Assembly: GCA_036346275.1 (NCBI GenBank)
Contig: CM070711.1
Span: forward strand, 52,391,435 to 52,455,434
Length of the DNA: 64,000 nt
From: Otatea glauca
Lineage: Eukaryota > Streptophyta > Magnoliopsida > Poales > Poaceae
Direction: 5' to 3'
Shown here: positions 1-12,059 of the stretch, one piece after another
How positions within the stretch are numbered: the first letter of the stretch is position 1
How the letters are laid out: every line of letters begins with the position of its first letter
The notes under the pieces: model-generated
The model's input: the letters and a program-made list of their open reading frames with translations, nothing else
Database searches by the model: none
What the model was told of the DNA's origin: nothing
Translations under genes and position numbers: made by a program

Positions 1-1090
1 GGCAACACAAGCTGCATTATCTTCATAGATTATCGTCGGAGTTTGCTCAATGTTAAAGCCACGTGACTTCTGGATGTGGTGAACCATTCTTGAACCATGC
101 ACATTCACGAGATGCTTCATACAAGCGATGATTTCCGAGTGGTTTGTCGACGTCGAGGCGAGAGTCCGCTTAGGCGACTTCGGAAATTGTGTTCCTCCAC
201 ATAGGAAAACATAGCCGTTTGGGACTTGCCGGTGTGCGGTCGATAAGTACTCAAAGATCGGCGTAGCCAACCAAATTCAATTCATTGTTTCTTCTGAAAA
301 ACAAACCAAGATCTTTGCTTCCTAGGAGGTAACGGAAGATATCCTTGATCCCTTTCCAATGACTTTTGGTGGGTTCTGCACTGTACCGGGCTAGCAAATT
401 CACAAATAACGCAATGTTCGGCCTGGTGCTATTCGCATGGTACATGGCGCTCCAAGCGCACTCGGATATGGGAATTCTGCCCCGGGACTTCCTCCCCTCT
501 TCTCTAGGTTTATGCGGGTCTAGGTGCGCTTGGAGTGACCTTCCGACCATTGGAGTCTTCGCAGGATATGCCTTTTCAAATCCAAACATTTCCAACACTT
601 TCTGCGTGTAGGTTGATTGGTGTACCAAGATTCCTCCTTGGACATGTTCAAGCTGTAAGCCTAAACAAAACTTGGTTTTACCTAAATCCTTCATTTCAAA
701 CTCAGACTTCAAGTATGAGCATGCTTCTTCAATTTCTTCATCCGTCCCAATGATATTCAAGTCATCTACATAGACGGAGATTATAAAAAATCCATTCGGG
801 GATCGCTGTATAAACACACATAGACAATCTTCGCTGTTTATGTAGCCTTTCTTGCGAGAAAGTCACTCAAGCGATTGTACCACATTCTTCTGTTCGCTTC
901 ACCCATACATGATTTCTCCAATTTCACATTGTGCAGGTTTCTATTTGCTTCATCTTGGTTGGGATAGGAATTCCTTCCTGTACTTTCATGTATATCTCGA
1001 ATCAAGTTTCCATCTAAATATGTTGTGACAACATCCATTAGCTTCATTCTCAACTTCAAGTTGGTGCCATTGAGATCAAATATCAAAAGG
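1..1090 (-). pseudogene. Copia reverse transcriptase / RNase H fragment (copy A)
   Basis: Minus-strand RT palm with the copia catalytic box YVDDLNIIG near 770-730, followed by the EFEMKDLGKTKFCLGLQ stretch and the TPMVGRSL connection region. The RNase H part runs off the window start. Compared with 46672-48280 the frame is broken several times, for example near 853, where the partner has CAGAG and this copy has CGAG. Non-functional as it stands, or an under-polished sequence. Confidence 0.88.
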
Positions 1091-2112
1091 TAATTCCTCC
1101 CATGACCGGAGAATAGGTTTCTTCATAATCAACTCCGGGCGTTGAGTGAAACCTTGAGCTACAAGCCTTGCCTTGTACCTTACAACCGTTGTTTTCATTC
1201 CTCTTCCAACAAAGACCCATTTGTGATGTCTGGGGTTTATATGGGGAGGTGTGCGGCATCAGGCCCAAACACCTCTCTCTTGTTCGAGAGACTAACACTG
1301 CAGTGATTGCCTTCTTCCATTCTTCCCAATCTAGCCTTTTCTTGCACTCTGCTAGAGATGCGTGCTCGGGATCATGATCAATGATCGAGGCAATCTTCTT
1401 TGCGAAGTATGCATCAACGTTGGTCGTTGTTCTATTCGAGTGATTCTCCCGTTATTACAAAGTTTATGGCCATTTTTTCATGGGGTGCTTCATGCACTTC
1501 TACTTGCTCTTATTTGCTTTTCCCTATCGCATGAGCAAGTTCCTTTAGCTTTTCATCGCCTATGTGTGCGCACACATTATTTCCGTGGCTTCCTCTGATG
1601 GAAGATTCAAATCTGGATTGCCTTTCTGTTGGCTTCTTTCCAGGCTGCCAGTCTCAATGGCTCCCCTTCTTTCCTTGAGGTATTTTCGTGATTGGTTGTG
1701 GTAAGTCCTCTCGCTTGATTTTCTCCAAACGTCTCGGGTACTTTGGGTTTGAGGAGCCAGATTTCTGTTCTTTTCTTTGAGGCCTCAAGCAGATGAGGGA
1801 TACCTTCTATTTTCTTTAGTATTTCCACCCTTTCGGTGCATTTCTTGCGGGTACATGCGACTTAATCACACCCTTGAGATCACAAAATGATCGAGCGGTT
1901 CATTTGCTAAATCTGCAAATCAATTATCTTCGGACTTCTTGATTTGCTTCATTAGTGCGGGGGTCATGTGGGGATCGGTGGAATGCCATATGATTTCCAG
2001 CATTTTTCATCAAAGGTTGATTTCCTCCCCTAATGACGGAAGCGGTCCTCGTCAAAGATGCAATCGTGAATCGGGTTGTATGCAAGTCTCCAAATATGGG
2101 TTCCAGATACGA

Positions 2113-3290
2113 TTATGGATGCACTCTCATAACCAACGATATCCCGCACTTGCGGAGAGGGCCCATTGTAGTCCACGAGGGGGTGGTATAGGTACATATA
2201 CCATACACCCAAATTTCTGAGATGGGAGATCTTGGGATGATCCGTGCACAAGTTGCATAGGAGAATGGATGTTGTAGGCGGAGTGCGAAGTTGATGAGAG
2301 CTGCGTGCGCAGATCGCATGTCCCCAACAAGTGTTGGGCAAGTTACAACTCGCAAAAGTGGTCTCGCAATGAACTTAATCCTCTTTATTAGTGCTTGACT
2401 AGCCCATTCTGCGTATGGACGTGCGATGCATGAGTGCTCAATCGCTATCCCTCGTTGCGGTGCAATAATCATCAAATGCCTTTGAAGTAAATTCTCGACG
2501 TTGTCCATTCTAATGGACTTCACACGATGATCAGGGAAAGAATTCTTAATTCTTATGATCTGCGAGATCAGCTTTGCAAAGCATGGTTGCTTGTTGACAA
2601 TAAGCATACATGCGACCATTTCGAGGAAGCATCGATGAGCACCATAAAGTATCGAAACGCGGCCACGGCGGTGAATCGATCCGCAAATATCCCCGATGCG
2701 TTCTAGGAATGCAGAATTTCACTTTGCACTTTCATGAGAGGGTCTAGTTATTAATTTCCCGGTGGCACATGCAGGGCACACGAAATCTTCATGATTCGGG
2801 AAATTTTTAACATTAATGCCATGACCTTGTGAGTTGTTCACTATATTTCTCATCATTCTAAGACTAGGATGGCCTAATCTACCATGCCATAAAGAAAATA
2901 ACTCAGAGCTTCTAAAAACAGTCTTCAAGGAAGTATACACTTCGGGTGCATGAATATTCGTGTAGTACAACCCAGATTCATACGAGGGACATTTTTCTAA
3001 TACCATTTTTCCACATACCGCGTGCTTCACAATGCACAAGTATTCTTTGCCATTTTCTTCATTGGTTTCTATGTGAAAACCATTGGCGCGGATGTCATTG
3101 AAGCTTAAGAGAGTGCGCGTTGATTCAGGGTACAAAAGGGCTTCTTCGATTACCAAAGTTGTACCCATAGGCAATATAATAGTATTCTTTCCAAACGTTC
3201 TTCGTGATCGATCGGAAGTATTTAGACTCTCTTAAGATGGTATTTGTTGTGCCACTATCAACAATGCATATCTCTTCCATTTGGCGCTAC
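2113..3290 (-). pseudogene. Copia integrase / protease fragment (copy A)
   Basis: A minus-strand frame at 2719-3174 encodes the end of the aspartic protease and the integrase zinc-binding start, with LWHGRLGHP and CPACATGK (HHCC type). The protease active-site DSGTTNT is readable around 3230-3270 in a shifted frame. The integrase core with MDNVENL continues at 2113-2619. The same region of copy B (49295-50232) is better preserved. Confidence 0.85.
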
Positions 3291-3676
3291 GATTTCTAGA
3301 TAAAAAATAATAATTCTAATCGATAGAGGCAAAATAATCCAAATATTGCTTGCAAAATTGAAGAATATTGGAATAAAGAATAAATTGCATATTTATTCAT
3401 GAGAGAAGTATGCTCTTCTAGAGCTTACAATTCATTATTCAAAAGAAAATGCTAACAACCATCATCTAAAAAATATGCATTAAATGTAATCAGAAATATG
3501 CATTAATTTACCTTCTATGTCATCGATGAAGTTTTCTCTTCATTTGCCATAATATTGGTGCAGGCGTCGATGTCCGTGCTATTCTGTGAGGATGAGACAA
3601 GTGGGGTATCTTCATCCATGGCATCATCATCACCGATGTTGGCGATCTCGCCTCTGCGCTTTCTTTTGCCTTCCTC

Positions 3677-4418
3677 TTAGCTTTGATATGCATTGATCAC
3701 TTCCTTGGATTCCCGACATATCTTCGACCGGTGTCCCCAAGTACCACACTTGAAGCACGTTTGGTTCTGCTGTCCATACGGCTTGGCGTGTGCCTTTTCT
3801 TTGTCATCCTTTTTCATTGGGGCTTTGGACTTTCCTTTGGCCTGAGTCCTCTCTTTTCCACCCTGCTTGCCCTTCTTTCTATTAATGGGCTTTCTCACCT
3901 TGTACCTATTGGCATTGACTTACATGCGATGCCTCGTCCGGTGGCTATGAGACATAGTTCTTGCGTAGAACATCGTCTTGCGATTCCAAGCAACTTGCAT
4001 TACATCAATCGGTTTGCTATACTCCTTGTATGCGTCCCCGACGATAGTGCGTGCCTCTGGATAGCATTTGGGTGGAAGGTGGAGAGAGTTTCTCAATCTT
4101 CTCCTCATCGGTGATCTTCTTGCCACATAGGAGAGATTGGTACAAATTCTGCAAGGCGTAATTGTACTCGATCCAGCGCTTTAAAGTCTCGCAAACCTCA
4201 GCGTACCCAATCTTGCTTGTTCAGGGCAAGATGGTGTACTTGAGCTTTTCGAACCGCTTGAAGTGCGTCCGAGCTCATGTGCACTCTCCTCACCCATGTA
4301 TTCGTTCTTCAAAGTGGTGAGAGGTGGTGCCCGAGAAAATACAGGCTTGATCGCTCGCTCGGCGGTAGGTTTCGCGATCCCGCGAGGACCCTAGACCAAT
4401 CGCGGTCGAGCTTCTTGC
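3677..4418 (-). pseudogene. Copia gag, nucleocapsid part (copy A)
   Basis: The minus-strand frame 3677-3898 contains a complete CX2CX4HX4C zinc knuckle, CFKCGTWGHRSKIC, after a Lys-rich linker. It is followed upstream by the UBN2-like gag core. This copy keeps the knuckle in frame where copy B has a one-base shift, so neither copy is uniformly better. Gag is interrupted at 4419 by the nested LTR; the 5-bp target duplication visible in copy B (ttgcc) is altered here. Confidence 0.85.
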
Positions 4419-5771
4419 TCGTAATAGCCCAAAATTCAATAAAATCAGAAATGCAATATTAAAAATATCCATATGATTTGTTGTTATGTTTTACGATTTT
4501 CTGAATTAAAGAAATTCTTTTGGCTTTTTCCTATTGAAAGAAAATCAAATAAACTATATAGTAAAATGGTAAAAGATAAAAGGTAAAAACCTGAAGACAG
4601 TAAAAATTCTTGAAAATATCAGAATTTTATTTGTGCCACTTGCTCTGACTTGGCATTAATAAAATAAAGTAAAAGACAAGATCATCATGAGGAGACAAGT
4701 GAAAATCTGAACCAAAAGATTTTCTCAGGATAATTCTTACCTTATACAGAGTTGAAATTTTAACCATGCTGACATATTAACTTAACCCAACCTTGGTAAA
4801 AATATCAAGAATTTATCTCTTAATTTAGTAATTTTAGAAATTCAAAAACTGTCAATAAGAAAAGATGAAAAATGCAATGTCAGAATTATGATAAATAAAA
4901 TATCCAATTTAAAATCATGAAAATCTTATTCAAGGTATATAATATTAATACCAATTCTTTGAAAAAGTTTCATAAAATAATAAATTGATTTTAACCCTCA
5001 ATTAAATGAAATACCGAATTAGTTAAAACCTTTAACAGTGCATTGTCAGATTTTTAATAAATAATTTACTTGTCATAATTATCTGGAAATTTTACTAGAC
5101 CTTAATATTTACCTTTACGACCTCTGTAAAAATTATTGTAAAATTTTGATCTTATATTGTAACATAAACTGTCGGATTTACCTCGAGCTGTCCGTAATCA
5201 TCCCGAGATTTAAAACCTTGTCTCACGGCGTGTGGGCCCATGTGGCCACCGTTTCCCTTTGCCGACTTCTTTCTCTCTCTCCGACCGCTGGCCCCACTTT
5301 GTCAGCCCTTTCTTCTCCGTTCTTTCTGTTTTCTCCGTTGCTTTCCGTTCTCGCTGCAGCTTGCGCCCCCTCCGCTTGTCGCTTCACCACTAAAGATATC
5401 TTCGCCGAGGCTGCCACTGTCGTTGCCCAGACATCGCTGCACCTGCCTCACCTCCGTGCACTCTCTCTCGCGCGAGCGGCCGAGAAACGCCGCGCAAAGC
5501 CGCCGCCTTCCTCTCTTCAAACACCGCTCAAACCGCCTCATCCTCTATTTAAGCCTCGCCAAGCATTGCAAGCATGCGATACAACCACGAAGCCGCACAA
5601 CCACACAGGCGCCTCAACGCGCGCGGAACCCCCTTCTTCCCAGCTCACCAAATACCGAAAAGGGAAAAACACCCAAACTTTGTCTCCTCTGCACCATACC
5701 CGAACCATCACCCACGAGGCTTCCTCACCACACCTAGACCTCGTCCTCGACCTCAATTTTAACCCATTCCC
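4419..5771 (+). mobile_element. Gypsy-type long LTR, 5' part (copy A, truncated)
   Basis: Matches the first about 1.38 kb of the 4.2-kb LTR at 51399-55603, from the TG end (GTAATAGCCC) through an AT-rich first part, a C-rich transcribed leader and a TATA-like CTATTTAAG near 5545. It breaks off at 5771, where copy A loses homology to copy B. The 218-aa plus-strand open frame over the C-rich leader is not conserved as protein between copies, so I do not call a gene. Confidence 0.85.
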
Positions 5772-5927
5772 ACCCATCATCAAATCAATATTAGGATCTT
5801 AACTAGATTCATTAACCATGAATGGATCAACTGAAAGAACCACGTCAACCGAGCACTGGATCAAATAACTAAGGAACTCCTCCTCCCCATCCAGGCCTTG
5901 ACCACTGCCTGTCCCATGGTCGGTCTA
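5772..5927. other. Filler sequence at a deletion junction
   Basis: These 156 bp have no match at the corresponding place in copy B, where 4851 bp (52777-57627) lie instead. Homology ends at AACCCATTCCC (5761-5771) and resumes at GACCTATAG (about 5928). A deletion with inserted filler is a common product of plant end-joining; a mis-joined assembly is the other option. Origin of the filler not recognised. Confidence 0.75.
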
Positions 5928-6725
5928 GACCTATAGTAATATTCCTAAAGTCACCGTGGCTTTGTGGACTCTAGAGTGAGCAGGTTTTGTGATTCTAGAG
6001 GATTGCTTCTAGAGTGATCGGCCTTTGTGACCTCTAGAGGAAGTCGCCCCTCAGAGAGGTCTTTCCTTAGATTACAGACCCTCAAGAGAGTAGTCGTGAC
6101 CTCTTGGGACCTTTTAGAGAGTGGTTTGACCTTTTATAGTCAGGATTAGGACCTTGATAGAGTGGTTTATATCGTTGTGGAGTGGTCTATATATCTAAGG
6201 ACCACTTGAAGTAGTCATGATTGGCTGGTGGTCTAGACCTCTATAATTAATTTGTGAAGTGATCTTGACCTCCGGCCGAGTGGTCTAGACTAATCGTGGA
6301 AAGTGATTTCTATCACTAAGTATCATTTGGGAAGTGTAATGGACTCTATAAAGAATCGGAGTGGTCTTGACCACTAAAAATGTAATCGTATTTCAGCTGA
6401 TGTGTCATGACTTTTGTAAGAGAAGTCACATCTAAGAGACTTTGAGGGTCTTTAGCTTTATGAGATCACTGACAAGAGTGGTCTTTAGCTTTTATGGACA
6501 CGCAAGAGTGGTTTTTGGCTTTTGAGTGGTCACTACCAACAATGGTCATTGGCTTGGGGGATCACAAAGAAAGAGCCAAGTCATCATGGATAATAGTGGT
6601 TGCTGCATCAAAGTGATCAATGGACTAGTGTGGTCACAAACCAAGAGTGGTCTTGAAGGGTCATGTTTCTAGGAGGTGATGACTTGAAGAGTGGTCGTGA
6701 TCAGGTGGTCATGTTCTAATTAATT
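5928..6725. repeat. GTGGTC/TGACC degenerate minisatellite (copy A)
   Basis: Short motifs GTGGTC, GTGACCTCT and AGAGTGGTC recur every about 20-35 bp, in both orientations (GTGGTC and GACCAC), without a long open frame. It is the shortened counterpart of 57450-58535. It lies about 1.2 kb upstream of the P450 start. Confidence 0.85.
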
Positions 6726-7938
6726 CCGTGATCTTTTTGATATTTGATTGATAATTGATCCTTGTCCGTTTCTATGCATTATCCAAACAATGCTATGTGA
6801 TGGTTTGTTGACTGTGGTTAAGGTGGTGATCTTTGAGTTTAGGTCATGGTGAGACGGACAAGATCGACACTATGTTAGGAGAGTCGCATCCGTAATTCCA
6901 TCAAGGGGACATCTAAGATGACCGAGGCTTAGAAGTGGTTGTGTTGAAAGACAAGAAGCATTGGTGATGGACAGTATGGTATAATGGAAAGGTAGACTGA
7001 GACTAGGTCTTGGAGGAGTTGAGGTCCAACGGTCAAGAAAGCCGTCAAGTCGCCATGATGAAGCGATAATCTACACATGGCGTGCCAAGTGATTTTGGGC
7101 CCGCTGCAAATTAGGGACAGTCGGAGGAGTCCGACGTGGGAGAGGTCATGGAATGTTAGTCAGCTTACATGAAGGTGACTACATGGAATATGCGCTTCTG
7201 CTGGTTGATGAGACACTAACTTGAGGATCATGGATCAAGTGTTTACAGTAGAGTAAAGCTAAGTTAGTGTTAAAGGGTATGGTCAAATCGTGATCATGTT
7301 GGGTTTTGTCGTTTATGTGTGAATGAGTGAGTTAATCTACCCCTACATTAAATTCTCTTATGTAAGGAGTGAGTTAATTCAGCTCTACAATAAGACTTGT
7401 GTGTGATTGTAATTGACTTAAATTGTGGCATTATGTTATGTGGTTGTGTGTGATTGTAAAATTACGACATGTATGTAATTGTACAATGTACATGATATAC
7501 TACCCATGGGTACCTATGAGTATCAGGTATCTATCGGGTTCGGGCGTGGGCACTGATCTGCACCCGTGAAACTTAGTGTGTTCGGTTGGGTGGCACGTGT
7601 TCAGGTTCAAATGATGGGTTTAAGGCAGTCATACGATTGTCTTCCCTAGTGGGAATACCCTTGTAGTGACAATTGGGCGGATGCAAGCCACACTTGGTCG
7701 ATGCCAATGCAAGCAGCAAATCTAGGTTTTGCTTGTCCTTTGTGTGGCACTTCTTTTCCACAAGCCCCATCCTTGGCCGCCAAGAAATCTGGAGAAACAA
7801 GAAAGAAATAAAAAAAACATGTGACGCCAAAGAAATCCCCATCCTGGCCGCCAAGAAAACATGGTAGTAAAATGATCTACCGTGGACTACTTGTACCGCT
7901 CACTACACACTGCCTCAGAAGAGCACAAAGCAACAACA
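6726..7938. other. Upstream region of P450 copy A, no gene seen
   Basis: Matches 58536-59783. It contains a short direct repeat (GAGTGAGTTAAT) near 7325-7380, TGTGTGTGATTGTAA repeats near 7400-7460 and a G-box CACGTG near 7592. A 93-aa minus-strand frame (7573-7854) differs in its N-terminal third from its copy-B partner, so it is not called as a gene. Confidence 0.6.
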
Positions 7939-10299
7939 ATGAAGAAACCAATGGAGGCCGTGGCAGCAACGTCGACACTGGAACGTGAGGCTTCTCCAAC
8001 ACCGTGGAGCCTTCTACGGTCTTGCTGCCCTGCTCGTCGCGTGGGCGGTTTCGGGCCGCGGAGAGATTCTGGCTGAGGCCTCGGCGGCTCGGCCGGGCGC
8101 CTGAGCGCAGGCTCCGCGGCACGGCGTACAGCTTCCCGGCCGGGGACCTCACGGAGAACGGCGGCTCAACGCGGAGGCCCGGTCCAGGCCCATGCCTCTG
8201 TGCCACGACATTGTTCCTCGCGTGGTGCCACTCCTCCAAAACGTCGTGGCGGTACGGCACGAATTATATTGTTGCAGAGGATCTTCTTGCTCTGTCCGTC
8301 CATAACACTTTAATTGACTTAGCTCTAGCTGTAGCTTGTATATGCTGGTGGTGTTTTACCGGTTTGGACGAATCAGGGCTGGATTTCTCAGATTTTCCGT
8401 CAATTATATGTTTGCTTCCGACGTGAACATTTGAGATTGACGCGTTTGACAATTGTGTTGTGTGAATTAGTGGATGTCACAATGGACGGACGTGACCGTT
8501 ATTAGTGATATGATGATGACTTTATCCAGCTCCTAAATCCCTAATTCAAAACATCCGAAAAATAAAAAGAAGAAGAAGGAACAAGTTCAGAGAGTACCGA
8601 TCAGATCTACATTGAGAAGATCACCACCCGCCCCGGTCCCGCAAATAATTTTCTACTGCTGCACTACAAATTTTCCGATTAGACATAAGTTTTCATAATA
8701 AAAACCACATTTTCCATCTCTGACACTACAGAATATTGAACCGCATGTAGGTAACATTTGCATCACCTGGTTCGGCCCAATTCCAGGGTGGTCGTGGCAG
8801 AGCCAGAGCTAGTGAGAGACATCCTATCCAACAAGTTCGGTCACTTCGAGAAATTCACGAACAAACGTTTCGGAAAGTTGCTGGCCCTTGGGCTTGCGAG
8901 CTACGACGGCGAGAAATGGGCGAAGCACAGGAGGATCCTGAACCCTGCTTTCCATCTCGAAAAGCCAAGGTATTCTTACTAGCTTCGAAGTGATTAATTA
9001 AGCGAGCAAAGGTACATATTGGTGTATGTGTGCTAACTGAAGTTATTTTCAGCTCATGTTGCCGGCTTTCGACGTGCTGCACGGAACTGATTGGCCGCTG
9101 GGAGAGTAAACTAGTTGTAGCTGGCTCTGATGGACCATATGAACTAGACATCTGGCAAGAGTTTCAGAACCTCACCGGAGACGTGATCTCTCGCACAGCG
9201 TTCGGCAGCAGCTTCATGGAAGGACGAAGGATCTTCCAGCTTCAGGCAGAGCAAGCCGAGCGACTAATCAAGGCCTTCCAGAATATTTACATCCCAGGCT
9301 ACTTGTGAGCACTCTTCTATGGCAACTTAATATTTGTCATATAGATCTAGCGATTTCAATTCTTTGAGTACAATTGGTTGCGTTTTGCAGGTTCTTTCCA
9401 ACTGAAAACAACAGGAGGATGAACGAGGTCAACCGAGAGATCGAAAGTCTCCTAAGAGGAATGATCGAGAAGAGAGAGCACGCCATCGAGAACGGCGAAG
9501 TCTGTGGCAATGATTTGCTTGGTTTGATGCTGCAGTCGAACGTGGACAGTGGAAAATCCAGCCTGACGATGAGCACGGAGGATGTGATTGAGGAGTGCAA
9601 GCTCTTCTACTGCGGGATGGAAACCACGTCGGTGCTGCTTACATGGACACTGTCGTGCTAGGCATGCACCCTGAGTGGCAGGATCGAGCGAGGGAGGAGG
9701 TCCTCAGCGTGTTCGGCAGAAACAAACCCAGTTTCGACGGCCTGAGTCGACTCAAAACGGCAAGTGTTTGCGACAATTCTAATATCTGCATTACATCAAA
9801 AGTAGTACTGTAATTGTCGCCTCAAAGCCATTGATTGCTAATTGCTAACTATGCCTAGGCTTCAATTTTTTATCTAGGTGACAATGATACTATATGAGGT
9901 TCTGAGGCTGTATCCTCCGGCGATCACGCTAAACCGAAGAACATTCAAAGAAATACAGATCGGAGGCATCGCATACCCTGCTGGGGTAATCCTTGAATTG
10001 CCCATAATCTTGATTCACCACAACCCTGATGTATGGGGGAAGGACGCGCTTGAGTTTAAGCCCGAGAGGTTCGCAAAGGGGATTCCAAGGCGACGAAGGA
10101 CCAGCCGGCATTCTTCCTGTTTGGTTGGGGGCCGAGAATTTGCATCGGCTAAACTTGCGTTGCTCGAAGCCAAGATGGCCCTGAGCATGATCCTTCAGCA
10201 TTTCGAGTTTCAGTTGTCACCTTCTGTACGTCCATGCACCGTACACCGTAATCACACTGCATCCTCAGCATGGTGCGCGTTATTCTCAAGAGACTCTGA
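7939..10299 (+). pseudogene. CYP72A-like cytochrome P450, frameshifted near-copy (copy A)
   Basis: Near-identical to the intact gene at 59784-62205, with the same five-exon layout: about 7939-8255, 8751-8969, 9053-9304, 9391-9759, 9878-10299. Intron 4 starts with GC (ACG|GCAAGT) as in copy B. Small indels break the frame in exon 1 (around the membrane anchor), exon 2 (FGP region; GCCAAG in place of GCTCAAG at its end), exon 4 (oxygen-binding I-helix motif reads YCGMETTS with residues lost) and exon 5 (heme loop, CATCGGCTAAACTTGCG). The donor of intron 1 is garbled. If the indels are real this is a pseudogene; if they are consensus errors it is a second functional gene or another allele of copy B. 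Confidence 0.85.
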
Positions 10300-10414
10300 T
10301 CATCTTATATGGCATGTTTGTTGGAGGCTATTTGTCAAGGTGTTGTAAAAGTAGTAGTACACACGCGCATTCAATGGAAATGTGCATGTAGGCTGCATGA
10401 GGCCTTGTGTGCCC

Positions 10415-10420
10415 AATAAA
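10415..10420 (+). terminator. Poly(A) signal of P450 copy A
   Basis: AATAAA 116 bp after the stop codon, in the same position as the signal of copy B at 62325. Confidence 0.55.
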
Positions 10421-10772
10421 TTTCACATGTGTGTAAGAGATATGTTCGTGTGCACGTAGACGGTACGAGGTGATACATGTTTTTTTCTAGAAAAAGAGTA
10501 AGTGTCTTTATTTCTGAAGGTGAAAATAAATGACAAGCAATATGCTTGATGTAAAAGGTCAATCAATAGGTGGTACGCACGCTGCACGCTGATTTTGGCT
10601 CCACAAGGTGTCCTCCTGCCTCATCCACCTCCATCTGACTTCAGATCTGTGTCTACATTTCTCCGCTTCAATACACCACCCTCACTTTAACCAACTTAGA
10701 CTATGCAGTACAAATACACGCTATTTCTGCTGTCCTGAGCTCCTGTCGAAAAGTGCGCCGCCGCCGCAGCCG
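10421..10772. other. 3' flank of P450 copy A
   Basis: Downstream flank, collinear with 62331-62695. No gene, RNA or element seen. Confidence 0.5.
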
Positions 10773-11443
10773 TGTAACATCCCTAAATTTGAAAAAGTTT
10801 GAAAACACTTTAACAGTAATTAATTTCAAAAATATTAAAAAGAAATTGAGAAGGCATGACCAAATTTTATGGAAATAACCAAAATTAAATAGCAGGGTAA
10901 AATTTAAGTAAAATATCCTATTTTCCAAAGGCTATCAAGAACCTCCTTCAATTATCTAAACCTAAATAGGATTAAAAATTCTTTAGAAAGGAAGTGAAAT
11001 CCTAAATATTAAAACCTCCAAATTAAATATAATTCTATCTGCATTCAACTTAAATAGAGTGAGACTTGGATTTTTTTCTGAATTTATTAGCATTTACCAA
11101 AATTTTGAGCCTTCTGAATTTTCTGAAGTTTTTAAATGCCCCTTTACTCCCAAATCTTTTGAATTTTTCCAGAGTTACAAACAACTAAAATATGAAAATA
11201 TTTTATTTTGGTTATAAATATTTTAATTACCTATTTTTTCTGGATTTTATAGAAGTGTTTTGCTGATTTTAAAAGTAGGAAAACTTTCTTGAATTATTTT
11301 ATTTCAAAATCAAATAAAAATCCTAATAGTTACATGGCCAATCTTGTCCTCGCCGACACTATTCAGACACTGTTTACAATCGGCACATTTCCTGGCCTGT
11401 TGCCGACCTCCTGAAACCACTTCCCATCTTTCCCGCGCGCTAA
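10773..11443 (+). mobile_element. Gypsy-type LTR fragment (copy A)
   Basis: Starts TGTAACATCCC, the same kind of LTR terminus as the other Gypsy LTRs here (TGTAACACCC, TGTAATAGCCC), and continues AT-rich like their first 700 bp. It stops where a different LTR-like sequence begins. Counterpart of 62696-63395. Confidence 0.65.
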
Positions 11444-12038
11444 CCACAAAGGTTAGAGATCAACAATAAAGTTGTAATTCGGGTTACTTCAAGAGTAGTC
11501 AAACACGTAAATTAGGGACAGCAGTAGACAGGTTGCCCTCCTCAAGTGAGTAATACCCTACCCCATGGATGATATATGGAATCGATGAACAAAGTACAGA
11601 GCAATGTATCTAGCCCTAATTATAACGTGGATTGCACCTAAGCTAAGGTTATGCTTTGGCTAGAGGATGACGAAACAGTTTTGTTGGCTCTTGAGCTCAA
11701 TGCGTAAAGAAGAACCGCTTGCTTGAAAGCTCTAAATGTCTAATCTTCCGAGAATTGCTCGCCTCCTTCGCTTTTTTCTTCTTCTTGAGGACCCCTACCG
11801 CCTTATATAGTCGGGTAGCCTGCCTCAAGTCGTTGTAGTCGGTTTGGAGTACCGATCGTAGCTAATGTGGAGTCCATCGTCGCTGATCTTCACAACAGAT
11901 CCAAACTTCTTTGAATATCGCATACCGTCGGTTTCGTGAACGGAACATGATCAAGTCCTTCCTAATACGGAGTTATCTCTTCCGGCATATCTTATCCTCA
12001 TAATTGGGCCCGTGATATTTGGAATATCTGCATGTCAC
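11444..12038 (-). mobile_element. LTR-like fragment with minus-strand TATA box (copy A)
   Basis: Counterpart of 63396-64000. The minus strand carries CTATATAAGG at 11811-11819, a typical LTR promoter. Family not recognised. The CACTA end at 12039 abuts it. Confidence 0.5.
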
Positions 12039-12059
12039 ACTACACTCGAAAAGGTCATT

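Larger units (their letters stand above)
1..4418 (-). mobile_element. Copia retrotransposon, partial (copy A)
   Basis: Minus-strand Ty1/copia internal region cut by the window start. Reading the minus strand from high to low coordinates gives gag with a zinc knuckle, protease, integrase, reverse transcriptase and the start of RNase H, which is the copia order. The 3' LTR lies outside the window. The gag N-terminus and 5' LTR are lost to the deletion at 5772. The nested Gypsy-type LTR interrupts gag at 4419. Frames are broken by many small indels relative to copy B. Confidence 0.92.
1..12038. repeat. Copy A of a large direct duplication (partner 46921-64000)
   Basis: Base 1 matches base 46921 and the two stretches stay collinear, in the same order and orientation, to about 12010 and 64000: Copia pol and gag, nested LTR, GTGGTC minisatellite, CYP72A gene, LTR fragments. 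The shared nested insertions mean the copies separated after those insertions. Copy A is shorter because about 4.85 kb of copy B is missing at 5772-5927. Many remaining differences are 1-3 base indels, often at CAG or CTG. It could be a recent segmental duplication or an alternative haplotype left in the assembly; the 100-N gap at 15279 favours the second. Confidence 0.93.

Noticed and set aside
5146..5802. 218-aa plus-strand ORF in the LTR leader
   Set aside because: The same region in copy B (52222-52742) gives a different protein because of indels. Composition is low-complexity Ser/Pro/His.
5928..6725. GTGGTC array as a CRISPR-like array
   Set aside because: Units vary in length and sequence, there are no uniform spacers, and the genome is eukaryotic.
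7573..7854. 93-aa minus-strand ORF repeated at 59418-59699
   Set aside because: The C-terminal two thirds match only because the DNA is duplicated. The N-terminal part differs by frameshift, there is no recognisable domain, and it overlaps the P450 upstream region.
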